64,000 bases of DNA from Paratinospora sagittata (taxonomy: Eukaryota > Streptophyta > Magnoliopsida > Ranunculales > Menispermaceae): assembly GCA_035771175.1 (NCBI GenBank), contig CM069608.1, positions 24,744,519 to 24,808,518 on the forward strand, in the 5' to 3' direction. Positions 9,991 to 20,640 of this stretch are shown one piece after another. The notes beneath the pieces are model-generated. The model saw nothing but the letters and a program-made list of their open reading frames with translations. It had not been told where the DNA came from and did not search any database. The translations under genes were made by a program, and so were the position numbers. Numbering within the stretch: the first letter of the stretch is position 1; each line of letters begins with the position of its first letter.

Positions 9991-11330
9991 AACTAGCTCA
10001 GAGTTGGCTGATAATTAAGAGAGTCGTGATCTTGTTCCCTCTTCGATCAGTTGTTGGCTAAAGTTCTCCATCTCTGTAGCCAACTTCCCCGTTTCAAAGT
10101 TAAGAGTGCAAGCAACGTACGATTTTTTCCTCAGGCCATCAGCCACAACATTGGCTTTTTCGGGATGGTACTGGAGTTGAAAGTCATAATCTTTTAAGAA
10201 TTCCAACCATCGTCTTTGGCGGAGGTTTAGGTCTCTCTAAGTATATATGTACTTAAGACTCTATCGATATGAGAAGACCTCAAATAGTTCACTGTATAGG
10301 TAATGACGCCATAATTTCAGTGCAAATACGATAGCTGCAAGTTCCAAGTCATGTGTTGGGTAATTTTCCTCATGAATCTTTAGTTGCCTCGACGCATATG
10401 CAACAACTTGGCCTTCTTGCATTAGTACGACACCTAAGCCGTGGACAAAGGTGTCGGTGTATAATGAAAATTCAATTGCATTTCATGGAGTAATAAGTAC
10501 AGGTGCCGTAGTGAGGCATTTCGTCAATTCCTGAAATGATGTTTCACAGGCGGGATTCCAGATGAATCGCACGTCTTTTCAAGTGAGCTTGGTCATAGGT
10601 TCAGCAATCTTTAAGAAGTCCTTGATGAAGCGTCTGTAATAGCCAGCCAAACTAAGAAAACTCCTAACTTGAGTAATAGTCGTAGGTTGCTTCCAGTTTA
10701 AAACTGCTTCAACCTTAGAAGGATCTACCTCAATGCCATTACCTGAAACCACATGGCCTAGGAATTGAACTCCCTTCGCCCAAAATACACACTTACTCAA
10801 CTTTGCATACAGTTGGTGGCTTCTTAAGGTCTGCAGGACTATCTTCAAATGTATCTTATGGTTTTCCTCGGTTGAGGAATATATGAAGATGTCGTCCACA
10901 AAAACCACCACAAATCGGTCTAAGTATAACCTGAAGATGCGATTCATCAAATCCATGAATGCAACAGGTGCATTTGTTAGACCGAACGACATAACCAAGA
11001 ACTCGTAGTAACCGTACCGAGTTCGAAACCCCGTCTTGGTAATGTTCGACTCTCGGATCCAGAGTTGGTGATAACTGGACCGTAAATCAATCTTAGAGAA
11101 GTATTTGGCATCTCCAAGTTGGTCGAACAAGTCATCGATCCTGGGCAATGGATATCTGTCTTGATGGTGATGTTATTTAACTTGTGATAGTCGATGCAAA
11201 GTCGTAACGAACCATCCTTTTTGCGAACAAACAGAACTGGAGCGCCCTGGGTGATGAAATCTTTCTGATGAAGCCATTACTCTGTAATTCCTTCAGTTGT
11301 TTGTCTAATTCGACCAACTCGACATTTGAC
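9991..11330 (-). pseudogene. E2 reverse transcriptase and RNase H
   Basis: The best stretch is 11148-10579, with [39 protein letters not shown], the catalytic [10 protein letters not shown], the region lost in E1 ([19 protein letters not shown]), [13 protein letters not shown] and [13 protein letters not shown]. RNase H (about 10560-10230) is out of frame in places. A tail piece (10206-10015) encodes the tether [23 protein letters not shown] with Leu-Arg replacing the usual Leu-Ser. A frameshift near 11155 separates the N-terminal RT motif LFVRKKDGS. Confidence 0.8.
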
Positions 11331-11960
11331 GTTCTGTATGGTGGGATTGAGATAGGCCCTGTCCCAGGTATGAGGTTGATTTCAAAATCGAATTCTCGAA
11401 CAGGCGGTAGACCAGGAAGGTCATTTAGAAAAACTATTGGGAATTCTGATATTACCGGGACATTGTGTACTTCGAGAGGGTACTGTGCTGGTAATTCATT
11501 TTCTCACTAAGGGATAGAGCTCGAAGTTGTGCCTTGAGAAGTGCAACTCTTGATTTGTGTATCCATTTCCTTGTTCCCTGAATCTTGACAAACTCTCCTG
11601 TAGGCAAGGTTAACTGAACTTGCTTTTTCATACATTCGATCTTTGCATTCAGTGGTGCTAGCCAGTCCATGCCGAGGATGATGTCGAAGTCTCCAATGTC
11701 CATCACAAAGAGATCTGCATATATTATCTGTTCTGACATTCGAAGCTCACATCGAGAACACTGCAATTTCAAGTCAGTACCAGATCCGAACGGTGATGTG
11801 ACATGGTGTGTGATGTCTGTGGGTCAGGATGCAGGCCTAAATGTCTTACCAATGCCGACAACATAAAAGAATGCGTAGCACCTGAATCAAACAAAACATG
11901 CACCATTGTATTGAACAAAGAAAAGGTACCTTCAACTACATTGTTGTCTGGGAGGGGTTG
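11331..11960 (-). pseudogene. E2 retropepsin-like protease region
   Basis: The catalytic LFDSGATHSF is kept (about 11883-11915) in the same frame as the preceding gag linker. The rest (11772-11452) contains SRCELRMSEQIIYADLFVMD, FDIILGMDWLAPLNAKI, KKQVQLTLPTGEFVKIQGTR and the linker to RT. A frame break near 11770-11830 separates the two halves. Confidence 0.75.
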
Positions 11961-12745
11961 TTGAGCGATGGAAAATGCTCTGCCTTGATTCCGTTGACCC
12001 TGGTTCTGCTGGTTCTGCTGGTTCTGCCTGGGTTGGGCATTAGCAGCTGGTGGTGCTTGTTGAATTGGATCAACGAGAATAGGTTGCTGAAGGTGCGGAC
12101 AGAGATATTTTACATGGCCCTTCTGCCGCAGTTGAAACACGTCGGCTGATACTACGGATGGTTCTGTTGGCCATGCTGATTGTTCTGTTGGCCTTGCTGA
12201 TTGTGGTGTCGACCACCACCTCTGCCATTTCCGTTTCTACGGCCACCCCTTCCATAACGACCTCTGCGGCCATGATTACGAAAACCCTGATGGTTAGGGT
12301 TAGAAGGTTCAGCCGCAGGTGTTGTGGCCTCATTCTTCGAAACAGGGGTGGGAGGGTTTTGATTGTAGTCGAGCTTCTTCTTATTGCCCTGTTGCGAGCC
12401 CTGTTGGAAAAACGTTGCAGGCCGTTTTCCCTTATTCATTCTCTGCTCCTGTATGATCTTCTCTTGTTTAAAGCTCATGGCCTTGTCAACAACTTCCTTG
12501 TAAATCTTGAGATCCAAGATCGACAAGGCTTGTTGATCATGGCGAAGGCCATTATGAAATTTCTAAGTCTTATCTTGCTTCGTTGAGTTGGTGGAGAGAG
12601 AGTAGACTGATAATTCTTTGAACTTGCCAGCATATTCCCTGACGGTCATGCTGCCCTGGTATAACTTAGCGAATCCCTGACGGTCAGGAGGTGCCTCCAC
12701 TGCTGGACGGACAGTACGTGGCCTTCCTCTCTTCCTGGTTTGCAT
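11961..12745 (-). pseudogene. E2 gag, internally deleted
   Basis: The start ATG is at 12743-12745, with MQTRKRGRPRTVRPAVEAPP as in E3 and E6. The text then jumps from DRQGFAKLYQGSMTVREYAGK, so about 180 codons of the N-terminal gag domain are deleted compared with E3 (near 12665-12690). The later part (12526-12152) keeps SILDLKIYKEVVDKAMSF and the Gly/Arg/Asn/Gln stretch. The zinc knuckle near 12105-12140 is damaged (Cys residues lost by a small deletion). The Gln/Asn/Pro linker to protease follows. Confidence 0.75.
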
Positions 12746-13522
12746 TTTCTCACTGGCAAGGAGAAAATAAAACCAGGATTTAGGATCTGTAGCCAAGTAT
12801 AATGTTATAGTATGCTCAGCAACAATTTCGAGAGTACTGCAATATTAAAATCACCTATTTTTCTATGTATAGTGTAAGGTTTTTGTTGAGGAATCAAAGA
12901 ATCTTATATATCTCGTATGGTTGGCCATGGTGTAAAAACAAGGTTAGAATGTTTATATAATAAGTACAAAACTTTGCAAGTATTTCAAATGATTTGGTTC
13001 TGGTCTTTGTAAACATACATATATATTTCATTGAAAATCCATACGAGTCATAAGAATTCTAAGATTTACCTCGGTAAATATCCTGATCTAACGTTCTTTC
13101 GCAATCTTATGTATTCAAACTCTTACTCTTAGTCTTTTCGATCATTATCCAAGTTCGTGTGTCCCATACCACATGACTTTGGTAATAAGGGTGTTAACCA
13201 AGTTAAGTTGTATGAACACGGTCTCTAAAAACATTGTCTGAATAGTAGTTCACTAATAGTATCGTCCAAATTTACTCGTCCCATACCGTGTAAACTTAGT
13301 GATAATATTAGTAATGCAACTTTCTCCAAATGTTTCTTTTCATACAAGGTCATGGATTTTCTTACTTCCACATTTTATTTAGTATCTTCCAATATTGTTG
13401 CGTCCCATACCACTCCAAAGTTAGTGATACAAAATAAATAATGGTTGTAAGTCGGCCCACCAAAGATAATCTTAAACAAAACATTTCATTCATATATAAA
13501 AGAAAAGTTTACATGCCAATAA
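12746..13522 (-). other. E2 spacer between ORF0 and gag, with splice-acceptor-like end
   Basis: This non-coding stretch of about 780 bases is conserved at the same place in E3 (17786-18569) and E6 (54579-55382). It ends (minus strand) with a T-rich run and TTGCCAG at about 12753, eight bases before the gag ATG, like a plant 3' splice site. It also holds three copies, about 120 bases apart, of a GGTATGGGAC motif (near 13170, 13295 and 13415). It may be an intron or an untranslated control region. No gene seen. Confidence 0.6.
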
Positions 13523-13690
13523 TCAATCTTGATTTTCCTTCCTACTACCGCTCCTTCTTGATCTCCTGCTAGGTACCGAGCGACTACTAGGTTGGGAGTT
13601 TGCTCGCTCTGCTTCGGAGTTTTGCATACGTGTTAATATATTAGTTTGAGTCTCTCTCATTTCCGTCATATTGGATGTCATTTCATTTAG
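13523..13690 (-). pseudogene. E2 ORF0, C-terminal fragment
   Basis: The last about 55 codons of ORF0 (EMTSNMTEMRETQTNILTRM, then a Ser/Arg-rich tail with SRSVPSRRSRRSGSRK) are aligned with 17615-17785 of E3. The fragment is cut at 13690 by the LTR of E3. The open frame continues beyond into the LTR only by chance. Confidence 0.75.
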
Positions 13691-15116
13691 CGTAATACCC
13701 TGTATTTCACAAAAAAAAAAATTTTTGGGCAGATGTGCCCGGAAGTCCGGGCACCCGCCTGGAAGTTCGGGCAAACCGCCCGGAAGTCTATGCGCCAAAA
13801 CCTCTATATAAACCAACCCCCCCTCTTCATTTTTCACACCAAATTCACTCCAAATTGTGATTTTTCCTCCTCTTTTCACTCATTTTGAGTTTTTAGTCTT
13901 TTGAGACTCTCTGTTCGAGACTCTCGGTGCGGTGCGACGAAGTTCTGTCCGGAGGAAAGCGCCAGATCTAAAAAAGAAGAAGTTCTTATTTGAAGGTGGG
14001 GAACGAAACATAGGTTTGCGTGTTTTATAACTTTTATTAAAGTTTACATTCAGTTAATATTATATCTACTGTTAATTTACACAACATTATGTCATATAAT
14101 GTTTATACTATCGCCCTTATGCCTGTACACTTGGAATTCACGTATTAGACTGTTATAATGTCGGATTTGTGGTCAATCATACTCAACTAGACTCGGTCTT
14201 GTCCTCAATAACTTTAAATAGTGAACGGGAGGCAGTGGGCTGCTCTAGGCGATTGGTATTTAAGCAGACCTTGTGTCTCACCTCTCAACTAGGGACGGGT
14301 CTAGTTGGTCTTATTGAAAGCTATCAGCTTATACAAGTAATACTGAATGTCCTAACCTTCCAGGTCGTGATACCAACTCAGATAAGGATCACCAGACATT
14401 GTCAAAGTCAGTCTAAATGTCAAGAAAAGATTAAACCAGTAGACTAGACCAGTTCATGCATTGGCATCATACATATCACCACCTACGAATGTATGTGGTT
14501 TATGACTCGCTATTCATTATATTTCTCTGGAGATGGACGTACATGAGAACCCAGCTACGCCTGGGGAGGGACATCAGTACGTGAATCCAAAGCATCGTTC
14601 CTGAGGAGGGACGTACAATAGAACCTAGCTACGCCAGAGGAGAACGTTTGGACGGACATTTGTATGTGAACTCGGGCGATGTACGTTCATCAAACCACTA
14701 CGAGACGGTGTCATGCATACATACATATTGATTGATTATGATGCTTTCATGTATAATTAAGATATTTGATATTGAAGTATGCTTTATTAATTGTTATACT
14801 CATAAACTATTTACCCACCGAACGCGTTAAGCTCACTCCATTATTATCAAATCTTTCACAGGAAATTAGGGTGGACTGGGTGCAGGTTATGGGGCCCACA
14901 TTTTGTACCCTTTGTATTATTCATTGGGGATTTTGGGGAGTATGTTCTCTTGCTCATTTTATGTACAAATTATATTCTAAATTAAATGAAATCAGATTTG
15001 TACTGTATATTATATTTTCCGCTGCGCACTCTGTTGTTACCATTATTATTATTCTAAATGCGGGCCCCGTCCGCGAGTGTACCGCCAGTTTAGGAGCGTC
15101 CAGGCGGGGTGTGACA
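13691..15116 (+). repeat. E3 5' LTR
   Basis: It runs from (T/C)GTAATACCCTG to GGTGTGACA, about 1426 bases; the expected first T reads C. The TATA box TATATAAA is at 13804-13811. Upstream are three palindromic U3 units (GGAAGTCCGGGC type). A conserved CATAG/GTTTGC near 14010, in the presumed R-U5, is the only donor-like site I could suggest for splicing; it is weak. An 80-90 codon open frame recurs in the R-U5 of several copies but probably follows from DNA homology. Confidence 0.85.
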
Positions 15117-15121
15117 TTTAA

Positions 15122-15133
15122 TGGTATCAGAGC
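15122..15133 (+). other. E3 primer binding site, tRNA-iMet
   Basis: TGGTATCAGAGC, five bases after the LTR end, matches the complement of the plant initiator methionine tRNA 3' end. It is the usual primer site for first-strand cDNA in this lineage. Confidence 0.9.
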
Positions 15134-15179
15134 GTACGGTCCACGGCCCGCCCAAGTCTACCAAGTTAGGGGAAGAAAA

Positions 15180-16140
15180 TTTTCATTAGATATATATATA
15201 TATATGAATTATATATAGTTAAGATTTGTATTAAATATATATCTAAGAAAACTATATGGTTTTATATAGTTTAGAAATATATATATAGTTATAATTTATG
15301 AAAACTATATATATTGTTATGATTAAATATATATATATATCTATATATCTATGCATATAGGAGATATATATATACCTTGTTACCAATGAAATATTTTGGA
15401 TGAAAATTTTTATTAGATATATATATATATATCTCTAGAACTATATATATATGTCAATTATATATAGTTGAGATTTATATTAAATATATATCTAGAAAAC
15501 TATATAACTTTTATATAGTTTGATTTAAATATATATATAGTTATGATTTATGAAAACTATATATATTGATGATTAAATATATATATCTATATATCTATGT
15601 ATATAGGAGATGTATATATATACCTTGAGATTATTGATGAAAAATTTGAATGAAAAATTTTATTAGATATATATATCTCTTGAACTATATATATATATGT
15701 CAATTATATATAGTGAGATTTATATTAAATATATTTCTAGAAAACTATATGATTTTTTTTATATAGTTTGATTTAAATATACATATAGTCATGACTTATT
15801 AAAAACTATATGTATAGTTATGATTGAATATATATATATCTATATACCTTAGTATATATGAGATATATATATATATCATATTATAGATGAAAAATTTGAA
15901 TGAAAAATGTTATTAGATATATATATCTTTAGAAGTATATATATATGAATTATATATAGTTAAGATTTGTATTAAATATATATCTAAGAAAACTATATAT
16001 GATTTTTATATAGTTTAAATTTTAAATATATATATAGTTGATTTATGAAAACAATATATACCGTTATGATTAAATATATATATCTATACATTCATGTACG
16101 TATACGATATATATATATCATATTGCTAATGAAGAATTTT
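15180..16140 (+). repeat. AT-rich leader with four tandem units of 225-250 bp
   Basis: Four units start with TTAGATATATATAT at about 15184, 15411, 15661 and 15911. Each has ATATATAGTTAAGATTT, TATGAAAACTATATA and an end such as ATTGCTAATGAAGAATTTT. The full-length relative E6 has a single unit here (about 52720-52905). The array therefore expanded in E3. It would be in the 5' untranslated leader. No coding sequence. Confidence 0.8.
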
Positions 16141-16240
16141 GATTTTCATGATGGCATAAACATCAAGAGAAAAATAGAAAATACTATCTAAAAGACAAAG
16201 AATAAATCTTAAAAATGTTAGGAATATATTTTGTGTCTTT

Positions 16241-16262
16241 CACAAATTTATTTTCCTTTCAG
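16241..16262 (+). promoter_or_regulatory. Splice-acceptor-like site before ORF0
   Basis: A pyrimidine-rich run (TTTATTTTCCTTTCAG) ends at 16262, seven bases before the ORF0 ATG at 16269. The E6 equivalent (to 53028) reads CTTCCTTTCAACAAG. Similar sites precede gag and ORF3, so spliced expression is plausible. The donor was not found. Confidence 0.45.
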
Positions 16263-16268
16263 CAAAGA

Positions 16269-17785
16269 ATGGCCTCAAGTGAAGGAGCAACATCCAGTAG
16301 TAGGGAACCAATTCCCACTAGACTCAAGGAATTGTTCAAGAGGGAGGTTATGACTATGAGGAGCATCGACAATAGAGATCTCCGCCTCCGTCCGATCCTT
16401 CATGACAAACTCGCAACTTTGCGGTGGTTGAACATAACAAAAGTTGAGGGCCACGTCTCCTACAACTTGGTGAGATCTTTCTACGAAGCCATGAATTGCG
16501 TGGGACTTCAAGAAGAAGGGATCAGCCCTGTTTTGGAGACAACAGTCAAGGGAATGAAAATTTCTATCAACAACGAGACTATTGCTCGACATATGGAGAT
16601 TCTAGTTGAGGAGAGAATTATTGATCCACATGAACCCTAGACATTTGCAGAAATCGCGGAGTCTAATGAACAATTATTCAATTCCCTCACCAAGGAGCCA
16701 TACACTCAATCGATGTTCACCAACCTCCCAAACAATTATCTTAAACCATCTCTTGTCGGCCTTGGAAAGATCATGTTCGGCAACATCTTGCCAGAAAGGG
16801 GGGCTAATGGCACTATGTCAAAGGCCCAACTTCTCGTGTTATATTGCATAGAGAAGGAAATAAAGGTTTCCCTACACACATCATCATCCAACAAATGTTG
16901 AGGGTGATTCAAAACCCTTTAAGAAATGAATTCCTCGGTTACGGAGTCTTGATCATGAGGATGATATACGAAGCAAACATCGACACTTTTGATGGGACTT
17001 CGAGACAAATCGTTGAGCCAGTTACAACATCTTCTATCTTCAAGATATATGTCCCGAAGGGAGGGGTAACTGACGAGAAAGTATTCGGCACGACGATAGG
17101 AAATGTTGAGAGAATGAGAGACAAGCATGGACGTTGCCTTCGAAAAAGTCGACGCAAGATTCCCGTCAGAGAAGCACCAAATAATGATTCAAATCAGAAT
17201 CCCACTTCAAACCCAGCCATAAATAATGATCCAACCGATCATCTATATACTGAGGAAGATTTATTTATTAACCTAAATGAACCTCAAAATAGACAAAGTA
17301 CTCAAGCAAATCTACCTGCTTGGAACATGCCAACTCAGGGCAACACGTCGTACCAAAGGTTTCCAACACCTGAGGTACCATGTCAACCATTCCCGCAAGT
17401 TCCAGTAACCCAACAACAACAGCATTAGGTGGCACCAAATTTTGGAGGGCAGAACATCCCAATGAGCCCACTGTTTCAAAACAATTACCTTTCACCTATG
17501 AATCACCCGTACAACTAATACTTTCCCCCAATGCCAATGACCTACCCTCCACCTACGGGACAATCGAGCCATCAACCACCAATGGGTCCAATCGACTAAC
17601 CTTTTTGAACGGTTAGATGAAATGACATCCAATATGGCAGAAATGAGAGAGGCTCAAAATAATATATTAACACATATGCAAAACTCCGAAGCAGAGCGAG
17701 CAAACTCTCAACCTTCTGTTAGTAGTCGTTCTGTACCTAGCAGGATATCTAGAAGGAGCGGTAGTAGGCAGGGAAATCAAAATTG
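16269..17785 (+). pseudogene. ORF0: extra gene upstream of gag
   Basis: About 505 codons lie between leader and gag, broken by a stop at 16638-16640 and frame changes before 16844 and around 17430. The first two thirds resemble the family annotated in plants as putative plant transposon protein (I believe Pfam Transposase_32): LRWLNITKVEGHVSYNLVRS, FYEAMN, TTVKGMKISINNETIARHM, a LKPSLVGLGKIMFGNILPE segment and SKAQLLVLYCIEK ... HIIIQQML. After VTDEKVFGTTIG comes a basic RKSRRKIP motif, then a Pro/Asn/Gln-rich region and a Ser/Arg-rich tail ending at 17785. E6 has the same gene and E2 its tail. Function unknown; it lies in sense orientation upstream of gag, as ORF1 does in Ogre elements, but pol here is Tekay-like. 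Confidence 0.7.
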
Positions 17786-18569
17786 ATTACTGGCATTGTA
17801 AACTTTTCTTTTATATATGAATGAAATGTTTTGTTTAAGACTATCTTTGGTGGGCCGACTTACAACCATTCTTTCTTTTGTATCACTAACTTTGGAATGG
17901 TATATGACATAACAAAATTGGAAGATACTAAATAAAATGTGGAAGTAAGAAAACCCACGACCTTGTATGAAAAGAAACATTTGGAGAAAGTTGCATTACT
18001 AATATTATCACTAAGTTTACACGGTATGGGACGAGTAAATTTGGACGATACTATTAGTGAACTTCTATTCAGCCAATGTTTTTAGAGACTGTGTTCATAC
18101 AACTTAACTTGGTTGACACCCTTATTACCAAATTCATGAGGTATGGGACACACGAATCTGGATAATGATCGAAAAGACTAAGAGTAAGAGTTTGAATACA
18201 TAAGATTACGATAGAACGTTAGATCAGGATATTTACCGAGGCAAATCTTAGAATTCTTATGACTCGTATGGATTTTCAATGAAATATATATGAATGTTCA
18301 CAAAGACCATAACCAAATCATTTGAAATACTTGCCAAGTTTTGTACTTATTATATAAACATTCTAACCTTGTTTGTTTTTACACCATGGCCAAACATACG
18401 AGATATATAAGATTCCTTGATTCCTCAACAAAAACCTTACACTATACTTAGAAAAATAGGTGATTTTAATATTGTAGTACTCTCGAAATTGTTGCTGAGC
18501 ATACTATAACATTATACTTGGCTACAGTTCCTAAATCTTGGTTTTATTTTTCTCCTTGCCAGTGAAAAA
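17786..18569 (+). other. E3 spacer between ORF0 and gag
   Basis: A conserved non-coding stretch of 784 bases. It holds degenerate repeats about 120 bases apart around GGTATGGGAC (near 17899, 18021 and 18138). It ends with a pyrimidine-rich run and CTTGCCAG (AG at 18561-18562) eight bases before the gag ATG. The same end is present in E2 and E6. It may be an intron joining a 5' leader exon to gag. Confidence 0.6.
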
Positions 18570-19830
18570 ATGCAAACCAGGAAGAGAGGAAGGCCACGTA
18601 CTGTCCGTCCAACAGTGGAGGCACCTCCTGAGATTCAGGAATCGCCACCTCCGACGGCAGCACGAGTCATACCCGATACTACCACTACATCTGGGCAGGA
18701 AATACCACCCCCACCCTCACCCTTTGCCATGCCTTCAAGCATGAAAACCTTCTTCACCGGATTTATTGAGGCGATGAAAGTCACTGTTCAAACGACCGTT
18801 CGTGAGACCGCTACAAGTCATGTTGCCACAGTTCAGACACCTGTAAGATTTGGGTCGGAATCTCAAACCGATCAGATTATTAAGTACAAGAGGCTACAAC
18901 CTCTTACTTTCACTGGCACCATTGAGGCTGATGAGGTGCAAAAGTGGTTGGATGAGTCAAAGAAGGCTCTTGATGCAATGAGAGTCAATGAGACTCGAAA
19001 AATTCCACTAGCGACCTACCAATTTGTTGGTGGGGCAAACACATGGTGGATAATAGTGATAGAGGAACCAAGGGTCAACACAGCAGATATGACTTGGCAA
19101 CAGTTCGAGTCAATGTTTATTGATGAGTATTTTCCTGGCGCTGTGAAAAGACAGAAGCGTCAGGAATTCGCTAAGTTATACCAGGGCACCATGACAGTCA
19201 GGGAATATGCTGGCAAGTTCAAAGAATTATCAGTCTACTCTCTCTCCACCATCTCAACGGAGCAAGATAAGACTGAGAAATTTTATAATGGCCTTCACCA
19301 TGATATTCGACAAGCCTTGTCGATCTTGGATCTCAAGATTTACAAGGAGGTTGTTGACAAGGCCATGAGCTTTGAACAAGAGAAGATCATGCAAGAGCAG
19401 AGAATGAATAAGGGAAAAAAACCTGCAACATTTTCCCAACAGGGCTAGCAATAGGGCAACAAGAAGAAGCCTTACTTTAATCAAAACCCAGCCCTCCCAG
19501 CCCTTGTTTCGAAGAATGAGGCCACAACACCTACGGCTGAACCTTCTAACCCTAACCATCAAGGTTTCCGAAACCATGGCCGTGGAGGTCGTTATGGAAG
19601 GGGTGGCCGTAGAAACGACAATGGCAGAGGTGGTGGTCGACACCACAATCAGCAAGGCCAGCAGAACAATCAGAATGGCCAGCAAAACAATCAGTAGTAC
19701 AGGCCGACTTGTTTCAACTGCGGCCAGCAGGGCCACGTAAAATATGTCTGTCTACACCTTAAGCAACCTATTCCCGTTGTTCAAGTCCAACAAGCACCAC
19801 CTGCTGCTAATGCCCAACCTAGGCACAACC
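18570..19830 (+). pseudogene. E3 gag with zinc knuckle
   Basis: This is the structural capsid/nucleocapsid protein. The frame is open for 292 codons from the ATG at 18570: a basic MQTRKRGRPR start, Pro-rich linker, then the retrotransposon gag domain (FTGTIEADEVQKWLDESKKA, PLATYQFVGGANTWW, FESMFIDEYFPGAVKRQ, YAGKFKELSVYS, EKFYNGL). TAG stops at 19446 and 19452, and one near 19695, interrupt the same frame, which continues through the Gly/Arg/Asn stretch to the CX2CX4HX4C knuckle (CFNCGQQGHVKYVC, about 19709-19750). Two of the three TAGs stand where other copies have CAG. The start follows a splice-acceptor-like site. Confidence 0.85.
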
Positions 19831-20250
19831 AGCAGAACCAGGGTCAACAGAATCAGGGCAGAGCATTTGCCATCACTCAACAACCCCTCCCAGACAACAA
19901 TGTAGTTGAAGGTACTTTTCCTTTGTTCAATACAATGGTGCATGTTTTGTTTGATTCAGGTGCTATGCATTCTTTTATATCGTCGGCATTGGTAAGACAT
20001 TTAGGCCTGCATCCTGAACCCACAGACATCACACTCCATGTCACATCACCGTTTGGATCTGGTACTTACGTGAATTTGCAGTGTTCTCGGTGTGAGCTTC
20101 GAATGTCAGAACATATAATATATGCATATCTTTTTGTGGTGGATATTGAAGACTTTGACATCATCCTCGACATGGACTGGCTAGGACCATTGAATGCAAA
20201 GATCGAATGTATGAAGAAGCAAGTTCAGTTAACCTTGCCTACAGGAGAGT
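19831..20250 (+). pseudogene. E3 protease, truncated
   Basis: The retropepsin catalytic segment LFDSGAMHSF (about 19945-19975) is followed by GLHPEPTDI, SRCELRMSEHIIYAYLF and FDIILDMDWLGPL. Homology to the family ends at PTGE near 20250, where the reading frame runs into unrelated sequence and stops at 20285. Confidence 0.8.
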
Positions 20251-20640
20251 CTCCTAAGCCAATCTTTCGAGTTCAACTCTGCTAATTTTCAGATGGTTGT
20301 TGAGCTTCTCCGCGAACAAGAGCAGAGGTTTAAAGAGCTTGAGAGAGTCAACATACTTCAAAAGGACATGATGTTTACTCTTCTCAAAAAGGAGGACAAG
20401 TCTCAAGCTGTCCTTGAAGATGAAATCCAAGGGAGCTTCACCTTTGCAATTAGCCAGATTAGAAGGCTCGGTCTTGTTCTTGCATATATCGAACACATGA
20501 GTGCAATAATGGATGATCCGCCTCATCTGTCGTGATCTGCCGCACCTTGATCTCGTCATCCTCAAGGCTCTCCTCGTTAAGCTTAATGTCAACCCCTTCC
20601 TGCCTCTGACTGTTTGTCTATCTGTCTGCCAGTCTGTTGG
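20251..20640 (+). pseudogene. Env-like ORF, C-terminal fragment (Sirevirus type)
   Basis: The fragment includes an open frame of 80 codons (20293-20535) with Glu/Lys/Gln-rich, probably coiled-coil sequence (LLREQEQRFKELERVNILQK). It matches no chromovirus segment. Its place, a few kb upstream of a polypurine tract and large LTR, fits the end of the env-like gene of Sireviruses. Assignment is by position and composition only. Confidence 0.4.

Larger units (their letters stand above)
7125..13690 (-). mobile_element. E2: truncated Ty3/gypsy chromovirus
   Basis: This is the second minus-strand copy of the same family. Right to left it holds the ORF0 C-terminus (13690-13523), spacer, gag, protease, RT-RNase H, integrase with chromodomain, an intact ORF3, polypurine tract and a truncated 3' LTR. 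It is cut at 13690, inside ORF0, by the LTR of E3 running the other way. The 5' LTR and most of ORF0 are missing. Most coding blocks carry stops or frameshifts. Confidence 0.85.
13691..20250 (+). mobile_element. E3: 3'-truncated Ty3/gypsy chromovirus
   Basis: This plus-strand copy has the 5' LTR, initiator-Met-tRNA primer site, an expanded AT-rich leader, ORF0, spacer, gag and protease. It breaks off inside protease at about 20250, where unrelated Sirevirus-type sequence begins, so pol, ORF3 and the 3' LTR are missing. The 5' end lies inside ORF0 of E2 in head-to-head orientation. The other half of E2 and a target duplication cannot be found. Confidence 0.85.

Noticed and set aside
13523..13879. 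A 118-codon frame spanning ORF0 and an LTR
   Set aside because: Chance fusion across the E2-E3 junction; only 13523-13690 is ORF0.
14169..14447. A recurring open frame of 75-92 codons inside the R-U5 part of the chromovirus LTRs (also 1641-1868, 7070-7324, 44463-44666 and 61068-61325)
   Set aside because: It follows the DNA similarity of the LTRs, starts at different Mets in different copies and is broken in some. I see no codon-level conservation beyond that of the DNA.
19254..19736. Antisense open frame of 160 codons opposite gag; similar at 12158-12586 and 56065-56472
   Set aside because: Shadow of gag composition (Gly/Arg/Asn/Gln codons read backwards give Leu/Val/Thr). No independent support.
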